Shown: positions 14,201 through 22,585 of the stretch, piece by piece
Layout: each line of letters begins with the position of its first letter
Numbering within the stretch: position 1 is the stretch's first letter
DNA from: Mesaphorura yosii
Lineage: Eukaryota > Arthropoda > Collembola > Poduromorpha > Tullbergiidae
Assembly (NCBI GenBank): GCA_009869945.1
Contig: WIXG01000087.1
Coordinates: 183,257 to 247,256 of the forward strand
Direction of reading: 5' to 3'
Length of the DNA: 64,000 bases
The notes under the pieces: generated by a model
Databases searched by the model: none
What the model was told of the DNA's origin: nothing
The model's input: only the letters and a program-made list of their open reading frames with translations
Program-made: the position numbers and the translations under genes

Positions 14201-14848
14201 GGCGCGTTGTTTAGAAATCGAACTAAGATCATGTCTTCATGATTATCATGCGGAGAAAACGACTAACGTTTTGCCACTCAAACCTCCCAGTTTTTTCTAT
14301 TTTGAAGATGAAAAGATTTCATATCCGGTACACTCCATCGCTTCCTGCTTATAATGATCCACAAATTTCACCCATTACCAGACGTGCACTTCAAAGACCC
14401 AGACAAAGCCTTAATTTCTTAATTTTCTGATGGTATCGTTCAATATGATTAACCCATTCCGCGGGTGCCAAAATGCAAGACCAAGATAAATGTAATGGTG
14501 ACATTTTACGTGCTGAATTTTTAAAAAAGAGAGAAGTCTACACAAATTCAAGGCGTCCAATTAAACGAGGAGCTTTAATGAACTTTAATTACGTAAAACA
14601 ATTTATAGCCACAAACGGCCTACAAACCTGAATATAAGAGTAAGAATATGTAAGAACTTGTTGCTTATGAATAACGAACCGACCTTACAGAGTTAAAGAA
14701 GCTTCGATAATTTTCTATGTTAAGGCAAGGATCAATAAACATAAAATACTTTCGGCTACTGAAGGGATTCGGAAATTGGGAAATTACGTGCGTTATCAAG
14801 AATAAGAAAGAAAGGTTCGGTTCAACTGTTGGAGGGCACATTATGCAA
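5228..14848. other. Gene-poor 9.6 kb stretch
   Basis: No open frame here resembles a protein family or joins to others through splice sites. The longest frames (13309-13659 plus, 8406-8726 minus) have composition typical of chance translations. Contents that can be named are small: a (GGCA)4 tract at 12387-12402, a 7-bp stem with an 8-A loop at 13013-13034, and a TATA-like word at 14173-14179. It lies upstream of the receptor-like exon and downstream of the HMG-box gene, so it may hold receptor promoter or 5' UTR exons that cannot be recognised by eye. Confidence 0.6.
12387..12402. repeat. (GGCA)4 short tandem repeat
   Basis: Four exact copies of GGCA, followed by a related GACGGGCAGG. The same CAGG/CCTG tetranucleotide recurs at many places in the gene-poor parts (for example near 44784, 46016 and 63006), so it is a common simple-sequence motif of this genome. 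Confidence 0.7.
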
Positions 14849-16189
14849 TTATTGATCAAAGGAATTTCCCGACTTAGCGTTGAATTGGTTGTTTTGCATC
14901 TGAGTTTGGTTGTATCCCGCCCGCATCAAATCGCCAATCTCTTCTCCATTTTTGTTGCCATTATTATTTGGTTGTCCAACTGCAGCAGCAGCAGAAGTAT
15001 AAGCATTTGAAAGAAGCAAGTGTTGTTGAAGCTGATACATATTTGCGTTCGAATAGGCCAAATTTTGTGTCGAGCTTGGGCTTGAGTGTGAAGTTGAAGC
15101 TTGTCGTTGAGCCATTGGTGAGTTTGGATGAAACATTTGCTGTGGCCATGGACTGATTGGAGTGTAGAATTTAGGTATCGAATGTTGAATGCTTGCGTAC
15201 GAATTTGGTGAAATGGTTGACATATTCACTGATTGTCCAACACCAGAGCTACTCGCCTGGGGCAAATATTGTCTGCCCATGTCTTGACTTCCTGCTGAAA
15301 CGTTGGAATCTTCCCCCAATGACGTACGATTGCGCTTTGGCGTTGTATCCTGACCCTGACTAACTGGTCCATAGGCTGCCATTTCCTAGAAAGCAGATGC
15401 AGCTGTCAATTAATCTCTCACGTGATTGAATTGGTACAAATCCATCTAAAAACAAAGTAAAATACCTTTTCGTATCTTGCCTTATCAGCTTCCGCCTTGG
15501 CTAGATACGGAGCTTTTTTCTCAGTATCTAAAGTGAAAATAAAAAATATTACCGATTACCACTTGTGTCCAATTAACTAAATTTAACCAGGCACAGTTAG
15601 ATTCGAAAAAAGTTATCACAATTACTAACACATGATTTAAAGTGTCTTACCCATGCCACGCCAAATGCTCCCAAGATGTTTGCTCATCTCGATAATATTC
15701 ATGCTTGGGTTGCTTTCTTGAACTTTCTTTCTCTCCTCGATAGAAAAGCAGAAGAAGGCTGTCAATGGTCTTTTAGGTTTGTTGGGATCTTTATCTTTGT
15801 TTTGCCTCTTCCTTTTGCGGGTCGACTTTTCATTACCAGCAGAATCAGCCGGTTGCTTGGTTGAAGCCGAAGCTTGCATCTCCATTTCAAGTCTTTGACG
15901 GTCTTGCAACTCCTTTTGTGCGAATATTTGCTGCTTTTCCATTGGCAGTTGCTAAAAAAAAAGAAATGAAGATCAATGATATTACCAATTACTGCAATTA
16001 CCAAAAATAGAGCTGAATAAATTAATGTAACAATACATTCCACATTGCAATGTAGCGAGCTTTGATGGCTGGATCAGTGAAATCGATAGTTTGCCCACCA
16101 CCTTGTTGCACGACATCTATAAAGAAAGCAAATGCTGTCTTAGGCCGCACCAATTTGTTGTTAGATGAACTTCCAGCTAGGTCCGACAT
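14849..16189 (-). CDS. Dsp1: Two-HMG-box chromatin protein, DSP1/HMGB family
   Basis: Four coding exons, 16189-16037, 15951-15651, 15527-15466 and 15385-14849, join in frame to 350 residues. HMG box A (about 13-76) is divergent (RPKTAFAFFIDVVQQ); box B (about 107-178) is canonical, starting KDPNKPKRPLTAFFCFS and ending ADKARYEKEMAAY, the typical DSP1/HMGB ending. A basic linker (STRKRKRQNKDK) between the boxes is a likely nuclear localisation signal. HMGB proteins bend DNA without sequence specificity and act as nuclear architectural cofactors; fly DSP1 is a Dorsal corepressor and Polycomb recruiter. Residues 179-350 form a Ser/Asn/Gln/Tyr-rich disordered tail in place of the usual acidic tail. 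An acceptor just upstream of the ATG (about 16207) and a donor at 16301 indicate a 5' UTR intron. The family is clear; orthology to Dsp1 rather than another HMGB-like gene is inferred. Confidence 0.85.
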
Positions 16190-17519
16190 CTTCACGACTC
16201 TTCAGCTAAAATTAAGAATTTATTGAGCTCACATTTGGAAAACGATAGCCATTTGATGATCACTGTCGAATCCTTCTTCTTATTAGTTTCAACTGACTTA
16301 CCCCACTGCATAAATAAATCCGATCACTTGCAATTTGAACTCTGGACACTGACTTGCAGGCTTGCTCTTCCTCCGAGAAGCTAGCTGAACTGATCTCTTA
16401 AAACTAAACACAAAGCCGTGAAGACTAGGCGGGCGATGACCGAGTGCAAATTGTGACCACACAATGCGTGAGTGCAACACGAAACTGATCTGCGTCCAAG
16501 AACGTTCACCCTTGAGTACGATGTGCAAAGGCCAAGGCACAATTGAAACCGAGAGGAATCTTCGTTCTTTTGTGTTTGCCACGCGGCCGAGGGACGAGCG
16601 ATGAGCAAGAGCAGACCAGCAGTTCGTAATCTCAATGCCGACAGCCCTTTGCTATTTAAACATACAACAGCCAGGCGCCGCGCTGTCTGGGATTTCAATA
16701 AACGCAACCTGTAATACGACAAGGTGTCCCACATCACTCCGACCAAGGCATAAGATTTGAGGAAAATTACGTAATAAAATGAATGAGATACATGATGATT
16801 TGATGCTTGTTTCAGCTTTATTGGACTCGCGTCGACATTTTTTAAGTGAATCCATAATAAAAATTTCTTTTGGACCTTCGACCGAGAATGTCAAGCCATG
16901 GGCGCTCGTCGAAGGCCAATCAAAGAGTGAAAGCCAGAACGGTCGCATCGAATAGCTTCCATTTTATATATAATGGCTGAGTCCAAACATTGAAATTATG
17001 AACTTATTGGCTGTGGAAGGAGATGCTGAACAATTGCTGGGCGGCAGCCATTCAGTGAATGGGTTCACGATTCAATTTTTGGACTACTCGTCGATTTGAC
17101 ATAAAAGGAAAGTGTTTCGCCCGTCTCAGCTTTCGCTTCCAATTTGTCCTTCTGCCTGTGAAGTGAACATGATGTAATGACTGTCTTTTCTCGGATTAGC
17201 TCGTCTATGATTTATACACCGAATTGAATATACGCACGTGAACGTGAATAAAATGATTATTGCAAATATGCCTGAACAAATAAACATTTGCCGTTCAACT
17301 TCTGATTAACATGAGCAGTTGCAATTTTATTCAAATGCATAAGACTGACAACAAATTGAGAGGAAAGAATAATAATTATAATTAAGGCAATTAACAAAGG
17401 GATGATTTGGAACTTCGAATGGAATGGAAATGAAAACAGTAACAAGAAATGGGTAAGAGTTAAGGAATTAATGCAAAAATGCGACAGGATACAGATTCCA
17501 GTGCCAAACTTGTGTGTGG
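16190..17519. other. Intergenic stretch with the 5' UTR exon of the HMG-box gene
   Basis: A minus-strand 5' UTR exon of the HMG-box gene probably ends at 16302 (donor GGG|GTAAGT) and splices to about 16206. The promoter should lie within roughly 16.3-16.8 kb. The rest is the 3' region of the next minus-strand gene, with a minus-strand AATAAA-type signal at 17331-17326. Open frames here overlap in several phases and show no domain. Confidence 0.55.
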
Positions 17520-18842
17520 CTAGAAGAGATGCTGAACCTGGACCAGCTGTTGATTCCTTGGGCTGTCCTCAGCATCGCTGCCTCCACCTCCGTACGTTGT
17601 TTGAAGAAAAGCGAGGCCGTCAGTAAAGAACGGTGACACACACGTGGACGTCGTAGCCTCGGGCGATGATGAAGATTCAGTGGAAGTGGAGCACGTCCAC
17701 GGTGGAGGTGGTGTAGAAATCTTCTGCAAATCCTGCCCGCAGGAGAAACTGGGCATTGGTGCTGGAGGTCCGAACCAACGCTCAGGTAATTTAGCTGGCT
17801 CCATGAAGGTCACCGTCTTTGGCTTGTCTTGACTTCTGGTCGGAGTGGAATTCATTTCGTTGCCCCAATTCGGATATTTGATGCTGGGTTTTAATTTTAA
17901 AACATTAGGAGTTGCAGGCGGCTCAAACAGCGTCGTTGGAATTTGCATCGGCTCGAAAAGTGTTCCAGATTCTGATTTCGGGGCGTCAAACAGAGTCGAA
18001 GAAATGCTAACTGACTCCATGAATACACTTTGGTGTTCCACTTCGCCAGAAAATGGGCTTTCATCACTTTTACTTTTGTTGTTGGCTACCTTGTGTGGAA
18101 ATCGTTCGAATATTTCAGGAATTTCAGGTCCATCACCACATAGAGAGTCAATCAGTTCCTTCACGGAGTACTTTGATGTAACTTCGGACAGCTGAGTGCC
18201 AGCTCGACATGACGAAGTCTTGTTAAGGTCAGATCGGCTTACCCAAGGGCTTTGCAACAGACAATTACTATTCGGTGCAGCTGCCGGAGCTGGAGCATTG
18301 TCATTTTGATTTTCCGAGCTGACTAAAATTCCAGAAGGAGGCTGTTGAACACAGTTGAGCATGAACGGGACCGGCTGCCTGCAGAAGATAAGGCAACGCG
18401 AACGCACCAAAATTATGAATAAACCACTGAACAATCCGACGACCAGTTAACTTGATTAAAGTGGTTTAAGAACTTACCGGAACCCGTCAGGATTTGTGTT
18501 TTCAACTCGTGTGATTGGCTGCGATGAACAAACTGGCCATCTTGAATTTTTCGGTTTCAGCTCTCCTATTCTGGCCGCACGACATGCTGCTGGAGTGACC
18601 AATGGCGGAGGAAGGAACATGGAACTTTTGTTTTCATTTTCTTTACCAAAAAATCCGGGCAAAAATAAATCCTGCTGATTTCGGGTAACAACTGCAGACA
18701 CACGATGATTGGCAAATCCAGGCTGGCCATCACTTTTTGCGCTAAATTTTTGGATCTTTCGTCCTCGCTGAATGCCCATAAGGATGGAGAGGTCCTCACG
18801 CATTTCTCGTGCCCTTGAAGTCTTGGTTTTGGTTCGGATCAT
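17520..18842 (-). CDS. Uncharacterised disordered protein with repeated TLF-x-P motifs
   Basis: Two coding exons, 18842-18478 and 18378-17520, join (TTC CG|G CAG) into 407 residues. The ATG is the first one after an in-frame stop and follows a 5' UTR intron (acceptor ending CCCACAG near 18850, donor at about 18954). There is no signal peptide, membrane segment or known domain. The N-terminus is basic (MIRTKTKTSRAREMRED). The middle contains a short conserved-looking helix (KYSVKELIDSLCG), then a series of related motifs: STLFDAP, GTLFEP, TTLFEPPATP, VTFMEPA and ERWFGPPAP. The C-terminus is Pro/Ser/Thr-rich. Such spaced hydrophobic-Phe-Pro motifs suggest a docking scaffold. A loose likeness to the 'FSEPPSPxVLPKPP' region of PNRC-type decapping activators was noticed but is too weak for a call. 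A minus-strand AATAAA-type signal lies at 17331-17326. Function unknown. Confidence 0.75.
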
Positions 18843-19392
18843 CTTCGTTCTGTGGGATTAGGGAATTAGGAATTGACAATTAAATCAAAGCAAGAGTTAA
18901 TTCACTTCGTTTGAGAGTTAATCAGATCTTAATTTTCTTTGCTGATACTCACCGTATTGTGTTTCCAAGTCCGGGTAGAAGCTAATTCACCGACTTCCCT
19001 AGCAAACGATTGACCAGATTGCATTCAATATTACAACTTACAGATGAAAGAAAATTGACTTCGAGCATGAGCAAATGGGCATCACATGTTGTCTTGCTGA
19101 ATTGCAAACAAGAGCTGAAAGCCGACCCGAATGAAGCAGTTTGCTTTTACATTACTTCGCTGAGTTCTGAGAACCCCCAACTCGGCTTCTGATTGGCTGT
19201 TGAATTGCCTTCATTGAGTCGTGGCAAACTGTCACGTCGTTTCCTTTCCTGCGTAAAAAATAGATGGGCGCCGCGTTAATTTATCTCCACAACGTCCGCA
19301 CCGAAACCGTATACAAAAATAGACTCACCCTTGAAAATTCTTCAGGTACTCACGTGTCTTTGTCGAGCGTACTGGGAGAGCCGACTATGCGA
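18843..19392. other. 5' UTR exon and upstream region of the 407-residue gene
   Basis: On the minus strand a splice donor (AATACG|GTGAGTATC, about 18955-18954) and an acceptor (CCCACAG, about 18850) delimit a 5' UTR intron. The upstream exon has an in-frame stop, so translation begins at 18842. Beyond about 19.0 kb nothing coding is seen; the promoter of this gene is expected here. Confidence 0.5.
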
Positions 19393-20047
19393 CCAGATGC
19401 ACTATGGGACAGGGTTGGGTAAAAAATGGAATAAAAGGGGGTACCGAATACCCCTATATAGTAAATTACAATTGACTCTACTAAATAAAAGGCGTGGATG
19501 GTAAAAATTTCATCAAAATTTATTCACCCCTCTCCTCGATTTCGCTATTTGAAAATATGTTCTTCAAAGGAATGTCAATGGCAGCTACAAAGTTTGCGAT
19601 TGCCTGAGATTGCCGACCTTCCAAAAAATTCCAAAGTTACAATTCTATCGTATACGCCATTGTGCACCAAAATCCATCCCACCGCGTCCCCCCGCCAAAC
19701 TCTGCAGGAGATATTAAGGCCGAAGTATGTGAAGCAAGTGCGCGTGCTTTTGGATACGATGAGTCGTGCATTAGATAAATAGCGCTAGGATGGCAAGAAT
19801 AGCTTCACTTCAACCAGATTTTACGAATGGACAAAAAATTCGATGCCTGCGGAAAGTTGGGTTACCTAGTTTTTACCATTCAACCTTGTGCTGGACTAAT
19901 ATTACCTACTTCAGCGACTCAATTTGTATTATCATACCCTCAGCTCAAAAACGTGAATTTTAGTCGAAAGATACTAATTTCAAATGTTTCGAGGCGAATT
20001 AGAATTTATTCCCTTTTTCACCCTTCCCTGTCCCACAGTGCACCCGG
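19393..20047. mobile_element. Short DNA-transposon-like element with imperfect 43-bp terminal inverted repeats
   Basis: The left end (19393-19435, containing CACTATGGGACAGGG) and the reverse complement of the right end (about 20047-20005, containing CACTGTGGGACAGGG) match at about 36 of 43 positions by eye, including the tail GGAATAAA. The element is about 655 bp. This is the arrangement of a DNA transposon or MITE. No target-site duplication is evident at either candidate boundary (CCxGxTGCAC or CAC). The start CAC-x-x-TG followed by an A-rich run recalls Transib/RSS-like ends, but that is only a resemblance. The interior has a 94-codon open frame but no recognisable transposase, so it is either non-autonomous or of an unrecognised family. 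Confidence 0.6.
19498..19782 (+). CDS. 94-codon open frame inside the inverted-repeat element, hypothetical
   Basis: This is an ATG-started frame of 94 codons lying wholly between the inverted repeats. Its second half (PEIADLPKNSKVTILSYTPL and RPKYVKQVRVLLDTMSRALD) reads like a real, partly helical protein, but I recognise no family and no DDE-type motif. It may be a remnant of the element's own gene or chance. The reading is kept only because it is the longest plausible frame within the element. Confidence 0.25.
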   Translation: MVKISSKFIHPSPRFRYLKICSSKECQWQLQSLRLPEIADLPKNSKVTILSYTPLCTKIHPTASPRQTLQEILRPKYVKQVRVLLDTMSRALDK

Positions 20048-20400
20048 CTCTTGCTTCCCATCGGCCATGAACCTGCCCCTGTAGTGGCTATGGAAGTGAC
20101 CTTACGTGCAATCGTTTGGACGACGTACAGAAACCAATTTGCTCCGGACTCGTCGGTGGGGGCCGACTGCTTGGCTGGGTGGAGCCGAGAAGCAGTCGGT
20201 TGGCGAGCGGGCTGAGGGGGAGGGGTTCCAGCCTCGTGCTTTGGCACAAATGTGGCTGGGTGTACCGTGTCGGCCATAACTGGGGTGGCTGACGGACGCA
20301 CGGAGTGCCATGGGGAGCGGACTGGACGGGTCGCACTCTGCACACCTTCGGTTGACTGACTGACTTCCCACCAATGATTATGAAATACAAAATAAACATC
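20048..20400. other. GC-rich patch open in several minus-strand frames
   Basis: Between the inverted-repeat element and the acetyltransferase 3' end lies about 300 bp markedly richer in G+C than its surroundings. It is open in three overlapping minus-strand frames (20343-19999, 20399-20088, 20374-20102), all Pro/Ser/Thr-rich. A possible donor (GCAC|GTAAGG) lies at about 20104 on the minus strand. It could be an isolated exon, an upstream exon of the 407-residue gene, or a repeat fragment; none can be chosen. Immediately beyond (20.40-20.65 kb) is the acetyltransferase 3' UTR. Confidence 0.3.
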
Positions 20401-20649
20401 TTTCTAATTATGGCTCTTTGATGCTGTGATACTTAAATTTTATTATTTGATTTATGATTGTTCATGGTCTGCATTTGATTTCGGGAATGCATCTCGTACA
20501 GCATTAATTTCAGTATGATTTATTGGCGACACAACCTTGAGTTAAAGAATGAAAGTAGGCACAGCGCAATGCAAGAAATTCAAAAGCTGCAGCGACGAAT
20601 TCTTAATGGTACGCGTAATGTTGAATAGCTGAATGCAGGGTCTTTCCGC

Positions 20650-21380
20650 TCATAACAATTTATACACCATAACAGCTGCGCAGTCATCAGGCGCAGCCTG
20701 TGGAAAGATTGGTTGTCCATTCTCATATTTTTCATCCCGCACGTAAATTCGACACAGCTCCTCAAATTGCAGATTAGCTGCCGCCTTTCTCGTGTACGGG
20801 CTTGTAAACACGCTTTTGCAGATCGGGTAGCCTTTGGCACGCAGGAAATTCATGCTTCGACGGTATATTTCTGTGACCAAGCCTTGCCGTGTAAACTCTG
20901 GGTCCACTGACGTCATGAGGAAGTCGGCGTAGTGATCGATGCCGTACAAATCGAAGAGATTGACCATTTCACCCGCTTTCTTGACAATACCAAACACGTC
21001 TGCGACTCGCGGAGAAAAGTAGCTCGTGTCCACGTTGGGGCCAGTTCGAGTGCACTTGTACGTCAATCTGACGCCAGCAATCTGTAAAACGTATGCGTTT
21101 CAATTTGAACTGATTAATTGGCTTTGTATCAGGCAATTTAGCTCACCTTTCCAGAAGCTTTGTCCTCGACGAAGAAGCTGAGGTTGTCGTTCAAATTCAA
21201 GAACTCCAGCACAAACTTGTCCATCTCGTCAAAATCTGTGCCGCCAACCTGTGCCATCTTGCAAAGTGGTTCTTCCGCGTAAAAGGACTTTCTTAAATGC
21301 GCTAGGATTCTTGGGTAGTCAGCCGGGGTCGCCATTTTAAACACAAATTGCTTGAAATCGCCTTCCACGTGTTCCGTCAT
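20650..21380 (-). CDS. GNAT-family N-acetyltransferase, arylalkylamine N-acetyltransferase-like
   Basis: Two exons, 21380-21147 and 21081-20650, join in frame (GGA AAG|ATT GCT) to 221 residues, the normal size for arthropod AANAT-like enzymes. These transfer acetyl from acetyl-CoA to amines such as dopamine or serotonin, for neurotransmitter inactivation and cuticle chemistry. Visible features: an N-terminal GNAT helix (ATPADYPRILAHLRKSFYAEE), the central strands, and motif A near residues 145-170, where VDPEFTRQGLVTEIYRRSM supplies the R/Q-x-x-G-x pyrophosphate-binding loop. This is followed by a helix and a C-terminal strand. No signal peptide or membrane segment, so cytosolic. A minus-strand AATAAA signal lies at 20524-20519. 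The particular substrate cannot be told from the sequence. Confidence 0.85.
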
Positions 21381-21930
21381 GTTGCATCCGCCTCAGTTTT
21401 TCAGTTTATTGAAGATTTGACGGTGACGTTCGATTGAAAGATTTTATTCTAAATGGTTGCTGGAGATCAGCTGATGCGATGTTGACTGCTACTTGAATAC
21501 TAAAGAACTCAGCCGTCTGGCATTAACTCCGGGCAAACATGCACGAAGTTTTGTTTATTACATAACGTGAAAATATGAAGTACGTACTCAACACAGCACT
21601 GATGAATCGACTCCACTCGGGATATTAACAAGGTCGACCTTGTCCTTAATTTTTTATTGGCATTACGTTCGCTGAGTCGCTGAGTTGAGGCACCAACAAA
21701 GAATTCCATCCATGCATCGTGTCGGTCGGAACCAAGACTAATATCAGCTGATTGAGTTGAGAGCCCATTTCCTAATTGCTTTGTAATTTAGTTGAGTCTG
21801 CACCGCACACGTGCGCTTGATGATTGATGTTGATCGGATGAATGAAGATCAAATCGCAATCCGTCACTTCAAAACTTGCACAGCACACAAGTTTTAATTA
21901 ATTAGCTGCATTGCGCTGGCGGTGGCTTAA

Positions 21931-22179
21931 TTATACACTTGCCACTTGGCTTGGCTCGTCCTTGCTGGGTTGAAATGTAACTTTTGGAGCACCGCATTCT
22001 TCCCAGGTACCATCCAAGCCGCACTTGGAGGCGAGCTCGTTGCCAAGAAACAGAGAGACTACAGAAATGAATCCCCTTTCGACTAGCCAGCCTGAAATGC
22101 CAGCCAGTAATGCAATAATGGGATGAAAAAAGATTATATACACTACGGAGATACGTTGATGCATTTGTCGTAACAACAT
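21931..22179 (-). CDS. Possible small single-pass membrane protein, hypothetical
   Basis: An 82-codon ATG-started frame begins MLLRQMHQRISVVYIIFFHP, runs through a hydrophobic stretch to about residue 48, and ends in a polar tail with two cysteines (ASKCGLDGTWEECGAPK). The change from a clean hydrophobic segment to a charged tail is protein-like, and there is no competing gene on this stretch. It could instead be the last exon of a larger membrane protein or chance. It sits divergently to the OTU-like gene, about 400 bp from its first sure exon. No family recognised. Confidence 0.3.
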   Translation of the reverse strand: MLLRQMHQRISVVYIIFFHPIIALLAGISGWLVERGFISVVSLFLGNELASKCGLDGTWEECGAPKVTFQPSKDEPSQVASV

Positions 22180-22585
22180 TTACGAGCTCATGGAGTCTTT
22201 AAAGGGTTCTTCAATAACCACTCCATGCAAGAAGCATTCGATTTCATAACGGATTGGTTCCACAATCGCGAATCGTACAGATGAGCTACGAAGCTACGGA
22301 CGCCTGTAATTTGTTGGCTTCTTGATTCGAGTCAGTTCTATCCTGTTGCGCTTGCCCTACTTGGTCATTAGAACAGATGCGCTGTGTGTCGATGGGGTTC
22401 AAGTTTACACTGGCTGATTGGCAAATAATGAGAAATGTCGCGGAAATTCGTGGACGCAGATTTCATGTACTCAAGTTTCGGTCTCATTCTGGATAGGATT
22501 TCTTTGAAGTCTGTAGCAATTCTGAATACCTCCTAAACTAGAATCAGAGTTCTTTCACTTAGTTTTCTTTGAAATTATTTCACAG

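Noticed and set aside
14173-14430. TATAAAA word followed about 60 bp on by a 63-codon frame (14239-14430)
   Set aside because: Initiator-like sequence is not at the usual distance, a short upstream ATG-TGA precedes the frame, and the peptide has no family.
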